From: Solibacteraceae bacterium | Lineage (GTDB): Bacteria; Acidobacteriota; Terriglobia; Bryobacterales; Bryobacteraceae | NCBI GenBank assembly: GCA_026984795.1 | Contig: JALSRK010000049.1 | Span: 1-50,346, forward strand | Reading direction: 5' to 3' | Length of the DNA stretch: 50,346 nucleotides | Shown: positions 18,905 through 26,225 of the stretch, piece after piece | Layout: every line of letters starts with the position of its first letter | Position numbering within the stretch: the first letter of the stretch is position 1 | Translations under genes and position numbers: made by a program | The notes under the pieces: generated by a model | Told to the model about the DNA's origin: nothing | Seen by the model: the letters and a program-made list of their open reading frames with translations, nothing else | Database searches by the model: none

Positions 18905-20302
18905 ATGACCTACGACGTGGTGATCCTCGGAAGCGGTCCGGGCGGTTATTCGGCCGCGGTGAGAGCGGGCCAGTACGGGTTGAAGACGGCCATAGTCGAG
19001 AAGGATGCCAAGCTCGGCGGCACCTGCCTCCACGTCGGCTGCATCCCCACCAAGGCGCTGCTGCACACGGCCGAGGTGTGGGAGTACTTCCAGCATCCGG
19101 AACGAGAGGGCATTCGGTGCGGGCAAGCGGAACTGGATCTGCCGGCGGTCCAGCAGCGCAAACAGAAGGTCGTGGACAAGCACGCCAGGGGCATCGAGTT
19201 CTTGATGAAGAAGAACAAGGTGGACCGTATCCAGGGGTACGGCCGCATCGAGGGTCCTGGAAAGGTCGCCGTCGAAGGCCCCGGCGGGAAGCGGCAGATC
19301 CTCGAGACGCGGAACATCGTGATCGCCACGGGCTCGAGCGCCCGGATGCTGCCGGGTCTGGAACCCGACCCGGAGCGCATTCTGACGAACATCGAGATCC
19401 TGAACCTCGAGAAAGTGCCCAGGAAGCTGCTGATCATCGGGGCGGGGGCGGTAGGCGTCGAGTTCGCGTCGATCTACCAGCGGTTCGGAAGCAAGGTGAC
19501 GATCGTGGAAATGCTTCCCCGGCTAGTGCCGGTGGAGGACGAGGAGGTTTCCAAGGAGCTACAGCGAGCCTTCAAAAAGGCGGGCATCCGTTGCGAGCCG
19601 GGCGCCAAGGCCGAGGAGATCCAGAAGACGCCGAAGGGCGTGGAGATGACGGTGACGCTGGCCAGCGGCAAGCAGGAAAGGCTGGCAGGCGACTGCCTGC
19701 TGGTGGCGGTCGGGCGGGCGCCGAACACCGGGGACATCGGGCTCGAGAAGACAAAGGTCGAGACGGACCGGGGCTTCATCAAAGTGAACCAGTGGCAGCA
19801 GACGGCCGAGCCCGGCATCTACGCCATCGGCGACGTGGTGGCGGACATGCCGCAACTGGCCCATGTGGCCACGCGCGAAGGCATGGTGGCGATCGCCCAC
19901 ATCGCCGGCAAGTCCGTCACCCCGGTGAACAAGAACCGCATCCCGGGCGTGACGTATTGTGAACCCGGCATCGGGAGCGTGGGGCTGACCGAGGCGCAAG
20001 CGCGGACCGAGGGCTACAAGGTCCGCACCGGGAAGTTTCCCTTCCTGGCCAACAGCAAGGCTTCGATCGAGGGCCGCCACGAGGGCTTCGTCAAGGTGGT
20101 TGCGGACGAGACTTACGGGGAGATCCTGGGCGTGCACATCATCGGCCGGCACGCCTACGAGCTGGTCGGGGAGGCGGTGGCGGCGATGGAGTCGGAATCG
20201 ACCGTGGAGGTGATGGCGAACACGATCCATGCCCATCCGACGCTGTACGAGGCGCTGGGCGAGGCATTCAACGCCGTCTACGGGCTGGCGATCAATGCGT
20301 AG
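18905..20302 (+). CDS. lpdA: Dihydrolipoyl dehydrogenase (E3)
   Basis: The 465-residue flavoprotein reoxidises dihydrolipoamide in 2-oxoacid dehydrogenase and glycine cleavage complexes. It has the FAD motif VILGSGPGGYSAAVRAG, the redox disulfide in GGTCLHVGCIPTK (Cys41 and Cys46), the NAD motif LLIIGAGAVGVEFASIY, the second FAD motif GIYAIGDV and the C-terminal His-Glu base in HAHPTLYE. ATG 18905 fits family N-termini and the leaderless promoter; an in-frame ATG at 18896 overlaps the -10 box. It overlaps lipB by 8 nt, and lipB overlaps the E2 gene, so the three genes form one operon. Confidence 0.96.
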   Translation: MTYDVVILGSGPGGYSAAVRAGQYGLKTAIVEKDAKLGGTCLHVGCIPTKALLHTAEVWEYFQHPEREGIRCGQAELDLPAVQQRKQKVVDKHARGIEFLMKKNKVDRIQGYGRIEGPGKVAVEGPGGKRQILETRNIVIATGSSARMLPGLEPDPERILTNIEILNLEKVPRKLLIIGAGAVGVEFASIYQRFGSKVTIVEMLPRLVPVEDEEVSKELQRAFKKAGIRCEPGAKAEEIQKTPKGVEMTVTLASGKQERLAGDCLLVAVGRAPNTGDIGLEKTKVETDRGFIKVNQWQQTAEPGIYAIGDVVADMPQLAHVATREGMVAIAHIAGKSVTPVNKNRIPGVTYCEPGIGSVGLTEAQARTEGYKVRTGKFPFLANSKASIEGRHEGFVKVVADETYGEILGVHIIGRHAYELVGEAVAAMESESTVEVMANTIHAHPTLYEALGEAFNAVYGLAINA

Positions 20303-20963
20303 GTGCGAATATCGCGAGCTAGGCCGGGTCCGCTACCGCCAGGCGTGCGAGCTGCAGCGCCGGCTGGTAGAACGCCGGAAGGCGCAGGAGATTCCGGACC
20401 AGTTGCTGTTCCTCGAACATCCCCACGTGATCACGCTGGGTCGCAACGCGCAGCCGGAGAATATCGTGGCTGAAGAAGACGTACTTCGCCGGGCCGGCGT
20501 GGAGGTCTGCGAGACGGACCGCGGCGGCGACGTCACCTATCACGGCCCGGGCCAGTTGATCGGCTACCCGATCCTGGACCTGGGGGCCTGGAAGCGGGAC
20601 GTGGCGGCGTACGTGGGCGCGCTCGAGGAGACGATCATCGGCGCGCTGGCCGAGTTCGGAGTAGCGGCGCACCGGGAACCGGGGATGAGAGGGGTCTGGA
20701 CGAAGAACGGCAAGATCGCCGCCATTGGCGTCCATATCTCCCGCTGGGTGACTTCGCACGGGTTCGCGCTGAACGTAACGACCGACTTGGACTACTTCCG
20801 CTTCATCGTCCCATGTGGACTCACCAAACCGGTGACCTCCATGGAGAGGGAGGGCGCTCAGACGGGTTGCAGCGACGTGGCCGCCGCGCTGGTGCGGCAT
20901 TTCGGCCGCGTGTTCGAATGTGAGATGGTACTTGGAGAACGGACAGAGGAGATGGCCTCATGA
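20295..20963 (+). CDS. lipB: Lipoyl(octanoyl) transferase
   Basis: The 222-residue enzyme moves octanoyl groups from acyl carrier protein to lipoyl domains of E2 and GcvH proteins, the first step of lipoate synthesis. Conserved motifs are RGGDVTYHGPGQLIGYPILDL, the lysine in KIAAIGVHISRWVTSHGFALN (Lys140) and the acyl-accepting Cys174 in IVPCGL. The start at 20295 overlaps the end of lpdA and gives the normal family N-terminus. It is followed with ATGA overlap by a lipoyl-domain E2 gene, its likely substrate. LipA, the sulfur-inserting partner, is not in the window. Confidence 0.96.
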   Translation: MRRCEYRELGRVRYRQACELQRRLVERRKAQEIPDQLLFLEHPHVITLGRNAQPENIVAEEDVLRRAGVEVCETDRGGDVTYHGPGQLIGYPILDLGAWKRDVAAYVGALEETIIGALAEFGVAAHREPGMRGVWTKNGKIAAIGVHISRWVTSHGFALNVTTDLDYFRFIVPCGLTKPVTSMEREGAQTGCSDVAAALVRHFGRVFECEMVLGERTEEMAS

Positions 20964-22315
20964 TTGACGTCATAATGCCCCAGATGGGGGAAAGCATCAC
21001 CGAAGGGACGCTGACGCGGTGGCTGAAGCAGGCCGGTGATCGGGTGGAACGGGACGAACCGCTGTTTGAGATCTCCACCGACAAGGTGGACACCGAGATC
21101 CCGGCGCCGGCGGCCGGCGTCCTCAAAGAAGTGCTGGTGAAGGAAGGGGACACGGTGGCCATCAACACGGTGGTGGCGCGGATCGAAGAAGAGGGCGGCG
21201 CGGCCGCCGGCCCGAAGGCCGAAGAAGCCGAGACGGCGCCGGCCGAACCGGCCGTAACAGTTCCAGCGGCTGCCGAAGCGCCGGCGGCGGAAGCTCCGGC
21301 CTCCGAACCGCAAGCGCCGGCGGCGGTAGCCGAAGCGAAGGCCGTCGAAGCCGGGGCCCCGCCCGAAGCGCCGGCGCGCGGCGAGGTCAAAGGCCCTATC
21401 TCCCCCCTGGTGCGGCGCCTGGCCCGGGAGCACAATCTCGACCTCAGCCTGATCAAAGGTACGGGAGCCGGAGGCCGCATCACCAAGCAGGACGTCGAAG
21501 CCTATCTGGCCGAGCGCAAAGCGGCGTCGATGGGCGCAGCCCGGGCGGCGGCGCCCGCAGCGGAGGCGGCCCCGGCCGCCGGGGTCGAGAAGGTGGAGCC
21601 AGTGGAGCCGGCTGGCGCGCCGAAGATCCGGGTAGAGGCGATGAGCACCATGCGCCAGAAGATCGCCGAGCACATGGTCTACTCGAAACGCACCTCGGCC
21701 CACGTTACGACGGTTCACCGCGCCGACGTGACGAAGATCGTCAAGCTGCGCAACGCGTTGAAAGGGCAGTTCCAGGAACGTTACGGCTTTTCTCTCACCT
21801 ATATGCCGTTCTTCACCCGCGCCGCCGCACAAGCGTTGCGGGAGTTTCCCTTAGTGAACGCCTCGATCGACGGGACCAATATCGTCTACCACAACGAGAT
21901 CCACATCGGCATCGCCGTAGCCTTGGACAACGGCCTGATCGTGCCGGTGATCCGACACGCCGACGCGCTCTCCATTGTGGGCCTACAGCGAGCCATTGTG
22001 GATCTTGCCGGGCGGGCCCGCGCCAAGAAGCTGAAGCCTGACGAGGTGCAAGGGGGCACCTTTTCCATCACCAACTTCGGCAGTTTCGGCAGCCTGTTCG
22101 CGACGCCGGTGATCAACCAGCCCAACGTGGCGATCCTCGGCGTGGGAGCCATTACCAAGGAGCCGGTGGTGACGGCCGACGACGCCATCGCCATCCGGTC
22201 CGTGTGCTTCCTTTCGCTGACCTTCGACCACCGCCTGATCGACGGCGCCCTGGCCGACCAGTTTACGTCGCGGGTCAAAGAAATCCTGGAAGACTGGGAC
22301 GAAAAAGTGCTCTGA
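20960..22315 (+). CDS. 2-oxoacid dehydrogenase E2 (dihydrolipoamide acyltransferase)
   Basis: The 451-residue protein has one N-terminal lipoyl domain (residues 1-76, lipoylated Lys42 in EISTDKVDTEIPAP), an Ala/Pro/Glu-rich linker (80-143), a peripheral subunit-binding domain (about 146-182, PLVRRLAREHNLDLSLIKGTG) and the catalytic acyltransferase domain ending with the His424/Asp428 motif DHRLIDG. The lipoyl domain start MPQMGESITEGTL is most like branched-chain or 2-oxoglutarate E2 proteins, so the acyl group cannot be fixed. It overlaps lipB by 4 nt. No E1 subunit is adjacent. Confidence 0.93.
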   Translation: MIDVIMPQMGESITEGTLTRWLKQAGDRVERDEPLFEISTDKVDTEIPAPAAGVLKEVLVKEGDTVAINTVVARIEEEGGAAAGPKAEEAETAPAEPAVTVPAAAEAPAAEAPASEPQAPAAVAEAKAVEAGAPPEAPARGEVKGPISPLVRRLAREHNLDLSLIKGTGAGGRITKQDVEAYLAERKAASMGAARAAAPAAEAAPAAGVEKVEPVEPAGAPKIRVEAMSTMRQKIAEHMVYSKRTSAHVTTVHRADVTKIVKLRNALKGQFQERYGFSLTYMPFFTRAAAQALREFPLVNASIDGTNIVYHNEIHIGIAVALDNGLIVPVIRHADALSIVGLQRAIVDLAGRARAKKLKPDEVQGGTFSITNFGSFGSLFATPVINQPNVAILGVGAITKEPVVTADDAIAIRSVCFLSLTFDHRLIDGALADQFTSRVKEILEDWDEKVL

Positions 22316-22390
22316 CAGGTTCGATAGAAGCGGCAGGGAGGCCGAAGCCACTTTGGAGGACCGCTACGAGGTGGTGAGAAAGCAGCGGGA

Positions 22391-24562
22391 TCAAGGCCCG
22401 GCCAGGCGACGGCCGAAGTAATCCACTATGGTGCGGTAGAGGTGCTCGCGGGCCGAGCCGGTGACGCCGTGGCTCTTCTGAGGGTAGATCATCATCTCGA
22501 ACGGCTTGCCGGCCTCCTGCAACGCCTTGGCCATCTGCAGGGTGTTCTGGAACAGGACGTTGTCATCCTCGATGTTGTGGATCAGCAGCAGGTGGCCCTG
22601 GAGCTGGGAAGCGAAGTGGACCGGCGAACTGCCGTGGTAGCCGTCCGGATTCTTCGAGGGCAGCCCCAAGTAGCGCTCGGTGTAAATCGTGTCGTAGTTG
22701 CGCCAGTCGGTGACCGGCGCGCCGGCCACCCCGGCGCGGAACCGGTCCGGGGCGTGGAGCATGGCGTAGAGGGTCATGTAGCCGCCGTAGCTCCAGCCGT
22801 GGATGCCGACCCGCTTGGGGTCCACGAAGCCCATGCCGATCAGATGGTCCAGTCCGGTGAGCTGGTCTTCGAGCTCCTGTTTACCGAAGCGGCGGTACAG
22901 TTTGGCTTCCCAGTTGTGCCCCCGCCCCGCCGAGCCCCGGTTGTCGAGCTGCCAGACGACGAAGCCCGCATGGGCCAGAGCCTGGGCCAGGTTCACGCCG
23001 GACCAGGCGTTACGCACCGTCTGAGCATGAGGCCCGCCGTAAACCATGACCACGGCGGGATACTTCCTGCCCTTCTCGAAGCCGGCGGGCCGGATGAGCC
23101 GGGCGTAGAGCGTCGCGCCGTCGGGTGCTATCACTTCGACGATCTCGGCCGGCAGGATTTCGTACTCCTCGGACGCCGATCGATCCGGCGGCTGGAGCAC
23201 CGCGATCTGCTCACCGGAGGCGCGATAGAGCGTCTTCCGCGAGGGCTCGGTCAGCGACGACCAGGCGTCGATGTAGTAGCGGGCGCCGGGCGACATCTGG
23301 ATCGAGTGCGTGCCGGGCTCGCGGGTGAGGCGGCGGGGCTCGCCGCCTTTGAGGGGCACGGCGTACAGGTGGCGCTCCAAGGGGCTTTCCGCGGTAGCGG
23401 TGAAATAGACGGTTCCCTGCCCCGCGTCCACGCCGGCGACGCCCGTCACCTCCCAGTCGCCGGACGTCAAAGCGGCGCGGAGCTCGCCGTCGAGGCCATA
23501 GAGATAGAGATGGCGGAAGCCGGTGCGCTCGCTGGACCAGAGCAGTTGGCGCGGCTGGCTCAGGAAGCGCAGGTCGTCGCTCACATTGACCCAATAGGGG
23601 TCAGTCTCCTCGAGCAAGGTCCGGGGCTCGCCCCTCAGGGGAAGCACACGGAGCCGAAGGCGGTTCTGGACGCGGTTCAGCTCCTGGACGGCGACAGCGG
23701 TCGAATCAGGCAGCCAATCTACGCGGGCGAAGAGCTTCGAGTCGCCCCGAGCCGTGGCCAGCCATCGCGTCCGCCCGCCCTTGGCGGGGACGACGCCCAA
23801 GCGGACGCTGGCGTTGGGAGTTCCAGCTTTTGGATAGCGCTGGGGTTCGGGTACCGGCATGAGCTTGAAGAAGTCGGCGTGAGGATAGAGCGGCTCACGG
23901 CTGACGTCGAACTGCAAGTAGGCGATGTAGCGCGAGTCGGGCGACCACCAGTGGGCGGTGCCCAGGTCGAGCTCCTCGGGGTAGACCCAGTCGAGCCTGG
24001 CGTTCCAGCGGGTGGCAGTCGCATCCCGTGTGAGGCGGCGCACCTTGCCGCTGGAGAGCCTGAGGACATAGAGTTCGTCACCCCGGCGGAACGAGACCAG
24101 CCGCCCGTCGGGCGAGAGCTTCGGATCGGCCTCCTCGACCGGCGTGGCCGTCAACTGCCGCCGCTCGCCGGCCGTCACCGACAGGACGAACAGGTCTCCA
24201 CCGACCTCGAGCAGCAAGCGCTCGCCGTCGGGGAACCACTGGATGGAGCGCTCCCTGACCCGGCGGTTCTTCCACTGCGCCCTTTCCGGCGGCTTTAGAT
24301 CCACTGCATCGGATTCGAGGGCGGCGAACTCGAGCAGCCGGCGCTTCTCGCCGGAGGCTACCACGTACAGAAACAGCGTGCCGCCGCTGCGGTAGACGAA
24401 GCGCTCCCCGTCCGGGGCCCACACCACGCGGCCGATGCCCCGGGCCGGGTGGGCGCGGGCGGCGGCCTCGGGCGTGACCGGTTTCTTGGCCGCGGCGACG
24501 GGGAAAGAGGAAAGGAAAGCCAGAACGAGGCAGGCGGCGGTAGAACCGAGCGGCAAGGACAT
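22391..24562 (-). CDS. Exported dipeptidyl-peptidase-IV-type serine peptidase (S9)
   Basis: The 723-residue protein has a signal peptide (hydrophobic core about 7-23, site near VAAA), an N-terminal beta-propeller (about 40-460) and a C-terminal alpha/beta-hydrolase domain. The catalytic triad is Ser591 in GWSYGGY, Asp666 in IEDDNV and His698 in KSHG. The double Glu in DWVYPEEL (Glu196-Glu197) matches the dipeptide-anchoring motif of DPP-IV enzymes, so it should release N-terminal dipeptides after Pro or Ala. ATG 24562 gives the signal peptide and lies 15 nt after a TACAAT box. The same frame stays open far upstream, antisense to ldh, which is not believed. Confidence 0.94.
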   Translation of the reverse strand: MSLPLGSTAACLVLAFLSSFPVAAAKKPVTPEAAARAHPARGIGRVVWAPDGERFVYRSGGTLFLYVVASGEKRRLLEFAALESDAVDLKPPERAQWKNRRVRERSIQWFPDGERLLLEVGGDLFVLSVTAGERRQLTATPVEEADPKLSPDGRLVSFRRGDELYVLRLSSGKVRRLTRDATATRWNARLDWVYPEELDLGTAHWWSPDSRYIAYLQFDVSREPLYPHADFFKLMPVPEPQRYPKAGTPNASVRLGVVPAKGGRTRWLATARGDSKLFARVDWLPDSTAVAVQELNRVQNRLRLRVLPLRGEPRTLLEETDPYWVNVSDDLRFLSQPRQLLWSSERTGFRHLYLYGLDGELRAALTSGDWEVTGVAGVDAGQGTVYFTATAESPLERHLYAVPLKGGEPRRLTREPGTHSIQMSPGARYYIDAWSSLTEPSRKTLYRASGEQIAVLQPPDRSASEEYEILPAEIVEVIAPDGATLYARLIRPAGFEKGRKYPAVVMVYGGPHAQTVRNAWSGVNLAQALAHAGFVVWQLDNRGSAGRGHNWEAKLYRRFGKQELEDQLTGLDHLIGMGFVDPKRVGIHGWSYGGYMTLYAMLHAPDRFRAGVAGAPVTDWRNYDTIYTERYLGLPSKNPDGYHGSSPVHFASQLQGHLLLIHNIEDDNVLFQNTLQMAKALQEAGKPFEMMIYPQKSHGVTGSAREHLYRTIVDYFGRRLAGP

Positions 24563-24577
24563 GGGCGACTCGAACCG

Positions 24578-24583
24578 ATTGTA
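24578..24583 (-). promoter_or_regulatory. -10 box (TACAAT) of the S9 peptidase
   Basis: TACAAT on the minus strand ends 15 nt before the ATG at 24562, implying a leader of about 8 nt. No -35 box is obvious. It supports the start chosen for the peptidase. Confidence 0.5.
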
Positions 24584-24630
24584 GCGAACCGCCGGCCCCG
24601 GGCCGTGCCGCCGGGTGGTCTCGCCCAAGG

Positions 24631-24658
24631 CCGACACACCGGCGCCCGAAGGTAGAAT
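24631..24658 (+). promoter_or_regulatory. Promoter of ldh
   Basis: CCGACA (24631-24636, 4 of 6 matches to the -35 consensus) and TAGAAT (24653-24658, 5 of 6 to -10) are separated by 16 nt. The predicted start is about 55 nt upstream of the ldh ATG. Confidence 0.55.
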
Positions 24659-24718
24659 GGGAGCGACACGCCGGCCGGGGACGGCGCGTCGAGACCGATG
24701 GGAGCGAGGAGACCAACG

Positions 24719-25681
24719 ATGCCCATCGAACACCGGGCAAAGAGAAAAGTGGTGATCGTCGGCGCCGGAGCGGTAGGCTCTACCTTCGCCTATGCCCTCG
24801 CGCAGGATGGGGCAGCGACCGAAATCGCGCTGGTGGACGCCAACACCGACCTGGCAAAAGGCCAGGCCCTCGATCTGGCCCACGGATGCCCCTTCTTCCC
24901 CACGGTCGAGATTCGCGCCGGCGACAAGAACGACTACGCCGACGCGACGGTGATCGTGCTGACCGCCGGCACGGCCCAGCGCCCGGGCGAATCGCGCCTC
25001 GCCCTGCTGCGGCGAAACGCAGGGATCGTGGAACAGATCGTTGACGACATCGTCGAGCAGAAATCCCGGGCGATCCTGCTGGTGGTGACCAACCCCGTCG
25101 ATGTCTTGACCTACGTCGCCTACCGCCGCTCCGGATGGCCCCGGCGGCGGGTTCTCGGCTCCGGAACGGTGCTCGACAGCGCGCGCCTCCGCTACCTGCT
25201 CAGCCAGCATTTCCACGTGGACATCCACAACGTGCACGCCTACGTGCTCGGCGAACACGGCGACAGCGAGCTGGTGGCGTGGTCGATGACGCACGTCGGC
25301 GGTACGCCGATCGATGAGTTCCGCCGGCTCTACGGGAAGCACGAGGACTGGCCCGAAGAGCGCCGCAGGCTGGAGGAGGCGGTGAGAGATTCCGCCTACC
25401 ACATCATCGACTACAAGGGCGCGACGTGGTTCGGCGTTGGGATGGCGCTGGTCCGGATCGTCGGGGCGATTTTGCGGGATGCCAGGAGCGTGTTGACGGT
25501 CTCGGCCGTTCTCAAAGGGGAGTTCGGCCTCGACGGGCTCAGTCTCGGCGTACCCTGCATCGTATCTTCGAACGGAGTGGATTCGATCATCGCGGCGAGT
25601 CTGGACGCGACCGAGAGAGCTGCCCTCGCCAACTCCGCATCCGTGGTGTCCTCCGCCCTCGGAGAGCTGGCCGGCGCCTAG
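24719..25681 (+). CDS. ldh: L-lactate dehydrogenase
   Basis: The 320-residue NAD-dependent enzyme interconverts pyruvate and L-lactate. The Rossmann motif is VVIVGAGAVGSTFAYAL. The substrate loop AGTAQRPGESRL has Gln at the position that distinguishes lactate from malate dehydrogenases, which carry Arg there. TNPVDVLTYVA and the catalytic His in LGEHGDSELVAWS are present. The ATG at 24719 has AGGAG 7 nt upstream; an ATG at 24698 lacks this. It is a single gene with its own promoter, divergent from the S9 peptidase. Confidence 0.93.
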   Translation: MPIEHRAKRKVVIVGAGAVGSTFAYALAQDGAATEIALVDANTDLAKGQALDLAHGCPFFPTVEIRAGDKNDYADATVIVLTAGTAQRPGESRLALLRRNAGIVEQIVDDIVEQKSRAILLVVTNPVDVLTYVAYRRSGWPRRRVLGSGTVLDSARLRYLLSQHFHVDIHNVHAYVLGEHGDSELVAWSMTHVGGTPIDEFRRLYGKHEDWPEERRRLEEAVRDSAYHIIDYKGATWFGVGMALVRIVGAILRDARSVLTVSAVLKGEFGLDGLSLGVPCIVSSNGVDSIIAASLDATERAALANSASVVSSALGELAGA

Positions 25682-25753
25682 GGCTCTCAGCCGAGGAGCG
25701 TGGCGAAGGACTGACGCCGGCCGCTGCGCGAGTCGTGATCCTCCCCACCGATT

Positions 25754-25765
25754 TGTACTAGTACA
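25754..25765. promoter_or_regulatory. Perfect 12-bp palindrome, possible operator
   Basis: TGTACTAGTACA is a perfect palindrome, and CTAGTA recurs 7 nt downstream. It lies about 30 nt upstream of the -35 box of the next gene. The form (GT-N-AC symmetry) resembles GntR-family operators, but no regulator gene is nearby, so the assignment is weak. Confidence 0.35.
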
Positions 25766-25793
25766 GGCTAGTATTCCACCTGAGATCAAGCGG

Positions 25794-25822
25794 TTTACTC
25801 TCGGCGAACGATCAGGTACAGT
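25794..25822 (+). promoter_or_regulatory. Promoter of the DUF5658-like gene
   Basis: TTTACT (25794-25799) and TACAGT (25817-25822) are separated by exactly 17 nt and match consensus at 4 and 5 positions. The transcript would start near 25829. Confidence 0.6.
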
Positions 25823-25828
25823 AAGGGA

Positions 25829-25849
25829 GACACCTTAGGCAGAGGTGTC
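25829..25849 (+). other. 5'-leader hairpin
   Basis: GACACCT (25829-25835) and AGGTGTC (25843-25849) form a 7-bp stem with a 7-nt loop at the predicted 5' end of the transcript. It may stabilise the mRNA. No known riboswitch was recognised. Confidence 0.4.
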
Positions 25850-25884
25850 AGGGCGACCCACCGGCGCCAGTCGGGAGGACAAAA

Positions 25885-26178
25885 GTGACCCATCTGCTGA
25901 TCCAGTACTCGTACCTGCAAGTCCTCGACTTCTTGACGACGATGACCTTCCTGCTCTATGGGATCCGGGAAGCGAACCCAGTAGTCCGCTGGATGATGGA
26001 GATCACGAATTCGCCGCTCGGCGGGCTTCTGCTGATCAAGTGCGTCGCATTTGCTCTCGGCTTCATCGTTTGGAAACTGGGGCGGCGCCGTCTTCTCGCG
26101 CGCATCAACGTCATGTTTGCCCTGCTGGTCGCCTGGAACCTGATCGCACTGATCCTGGGATCGGCGCAACTTGCTTGA
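25885..26178 (+). CDS. Small DUF5658-like membrane protein
   Basis: The 97-residue protein has about three transmembrane helices. The first begins LQVLDFLTTMTFLLYG and is followed by REANPVVRWMM, a pattern typical of the small DUF5658 family (LD.LTT......EANP). Function is unknown. The GTG start is supported by GGGAGGA 5-6 nt upstream. It has its own promoter and is separated from tldD by 47 bp, which contains a likely tldD -10 box. Confidence 0.75.
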   Translation: MTHLLIQYSYLQVLDFLTTMTFLLYGIREANPVVRWMMEITNSPLGGLLLIKCVAFALGFIVWKLGRRRLLARINVMFALLVAWNLIALILGSAQLA

Positions 26179-26212
26179 AGCCGTTTCCAGCCACCCCCCA
26201 AGCGCTCCGTGT

Positions 26213-26218
26213 TAGGCT
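26213..26218 (+). promoter_or_regulatory. Putative -10 box (TAGGCT) of tldD
   Basis: TAGGCT ends 7 nt before the ATG at 26226, so the mRNA would be leaderless. It matches the putative ilv leader -10 box exactly. No -35 box is clear. Confidence 0.35.
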
Positions 26219-26225
26219 CGAAGCT

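Noticed and set aside
18669-18905. Minus-strand frame of 78 codons upstream of the ilv leader
   Set aside because: It is in a different frame from the Ile/Val-rich leader, lacks a ribosome binding site and crosses the predicted promoter.
22442-24298. Plus-strand open frame of 618 codons
   Set aside because: It is antisense to the S9 peptidase and has no family features.
24563-25789. Upstream extension of the S9 peptidase frame to 1132 codons
   Set aside because: The extension is antisense to ldh. A signal peptide and a TACAAT box support the start at 24562.
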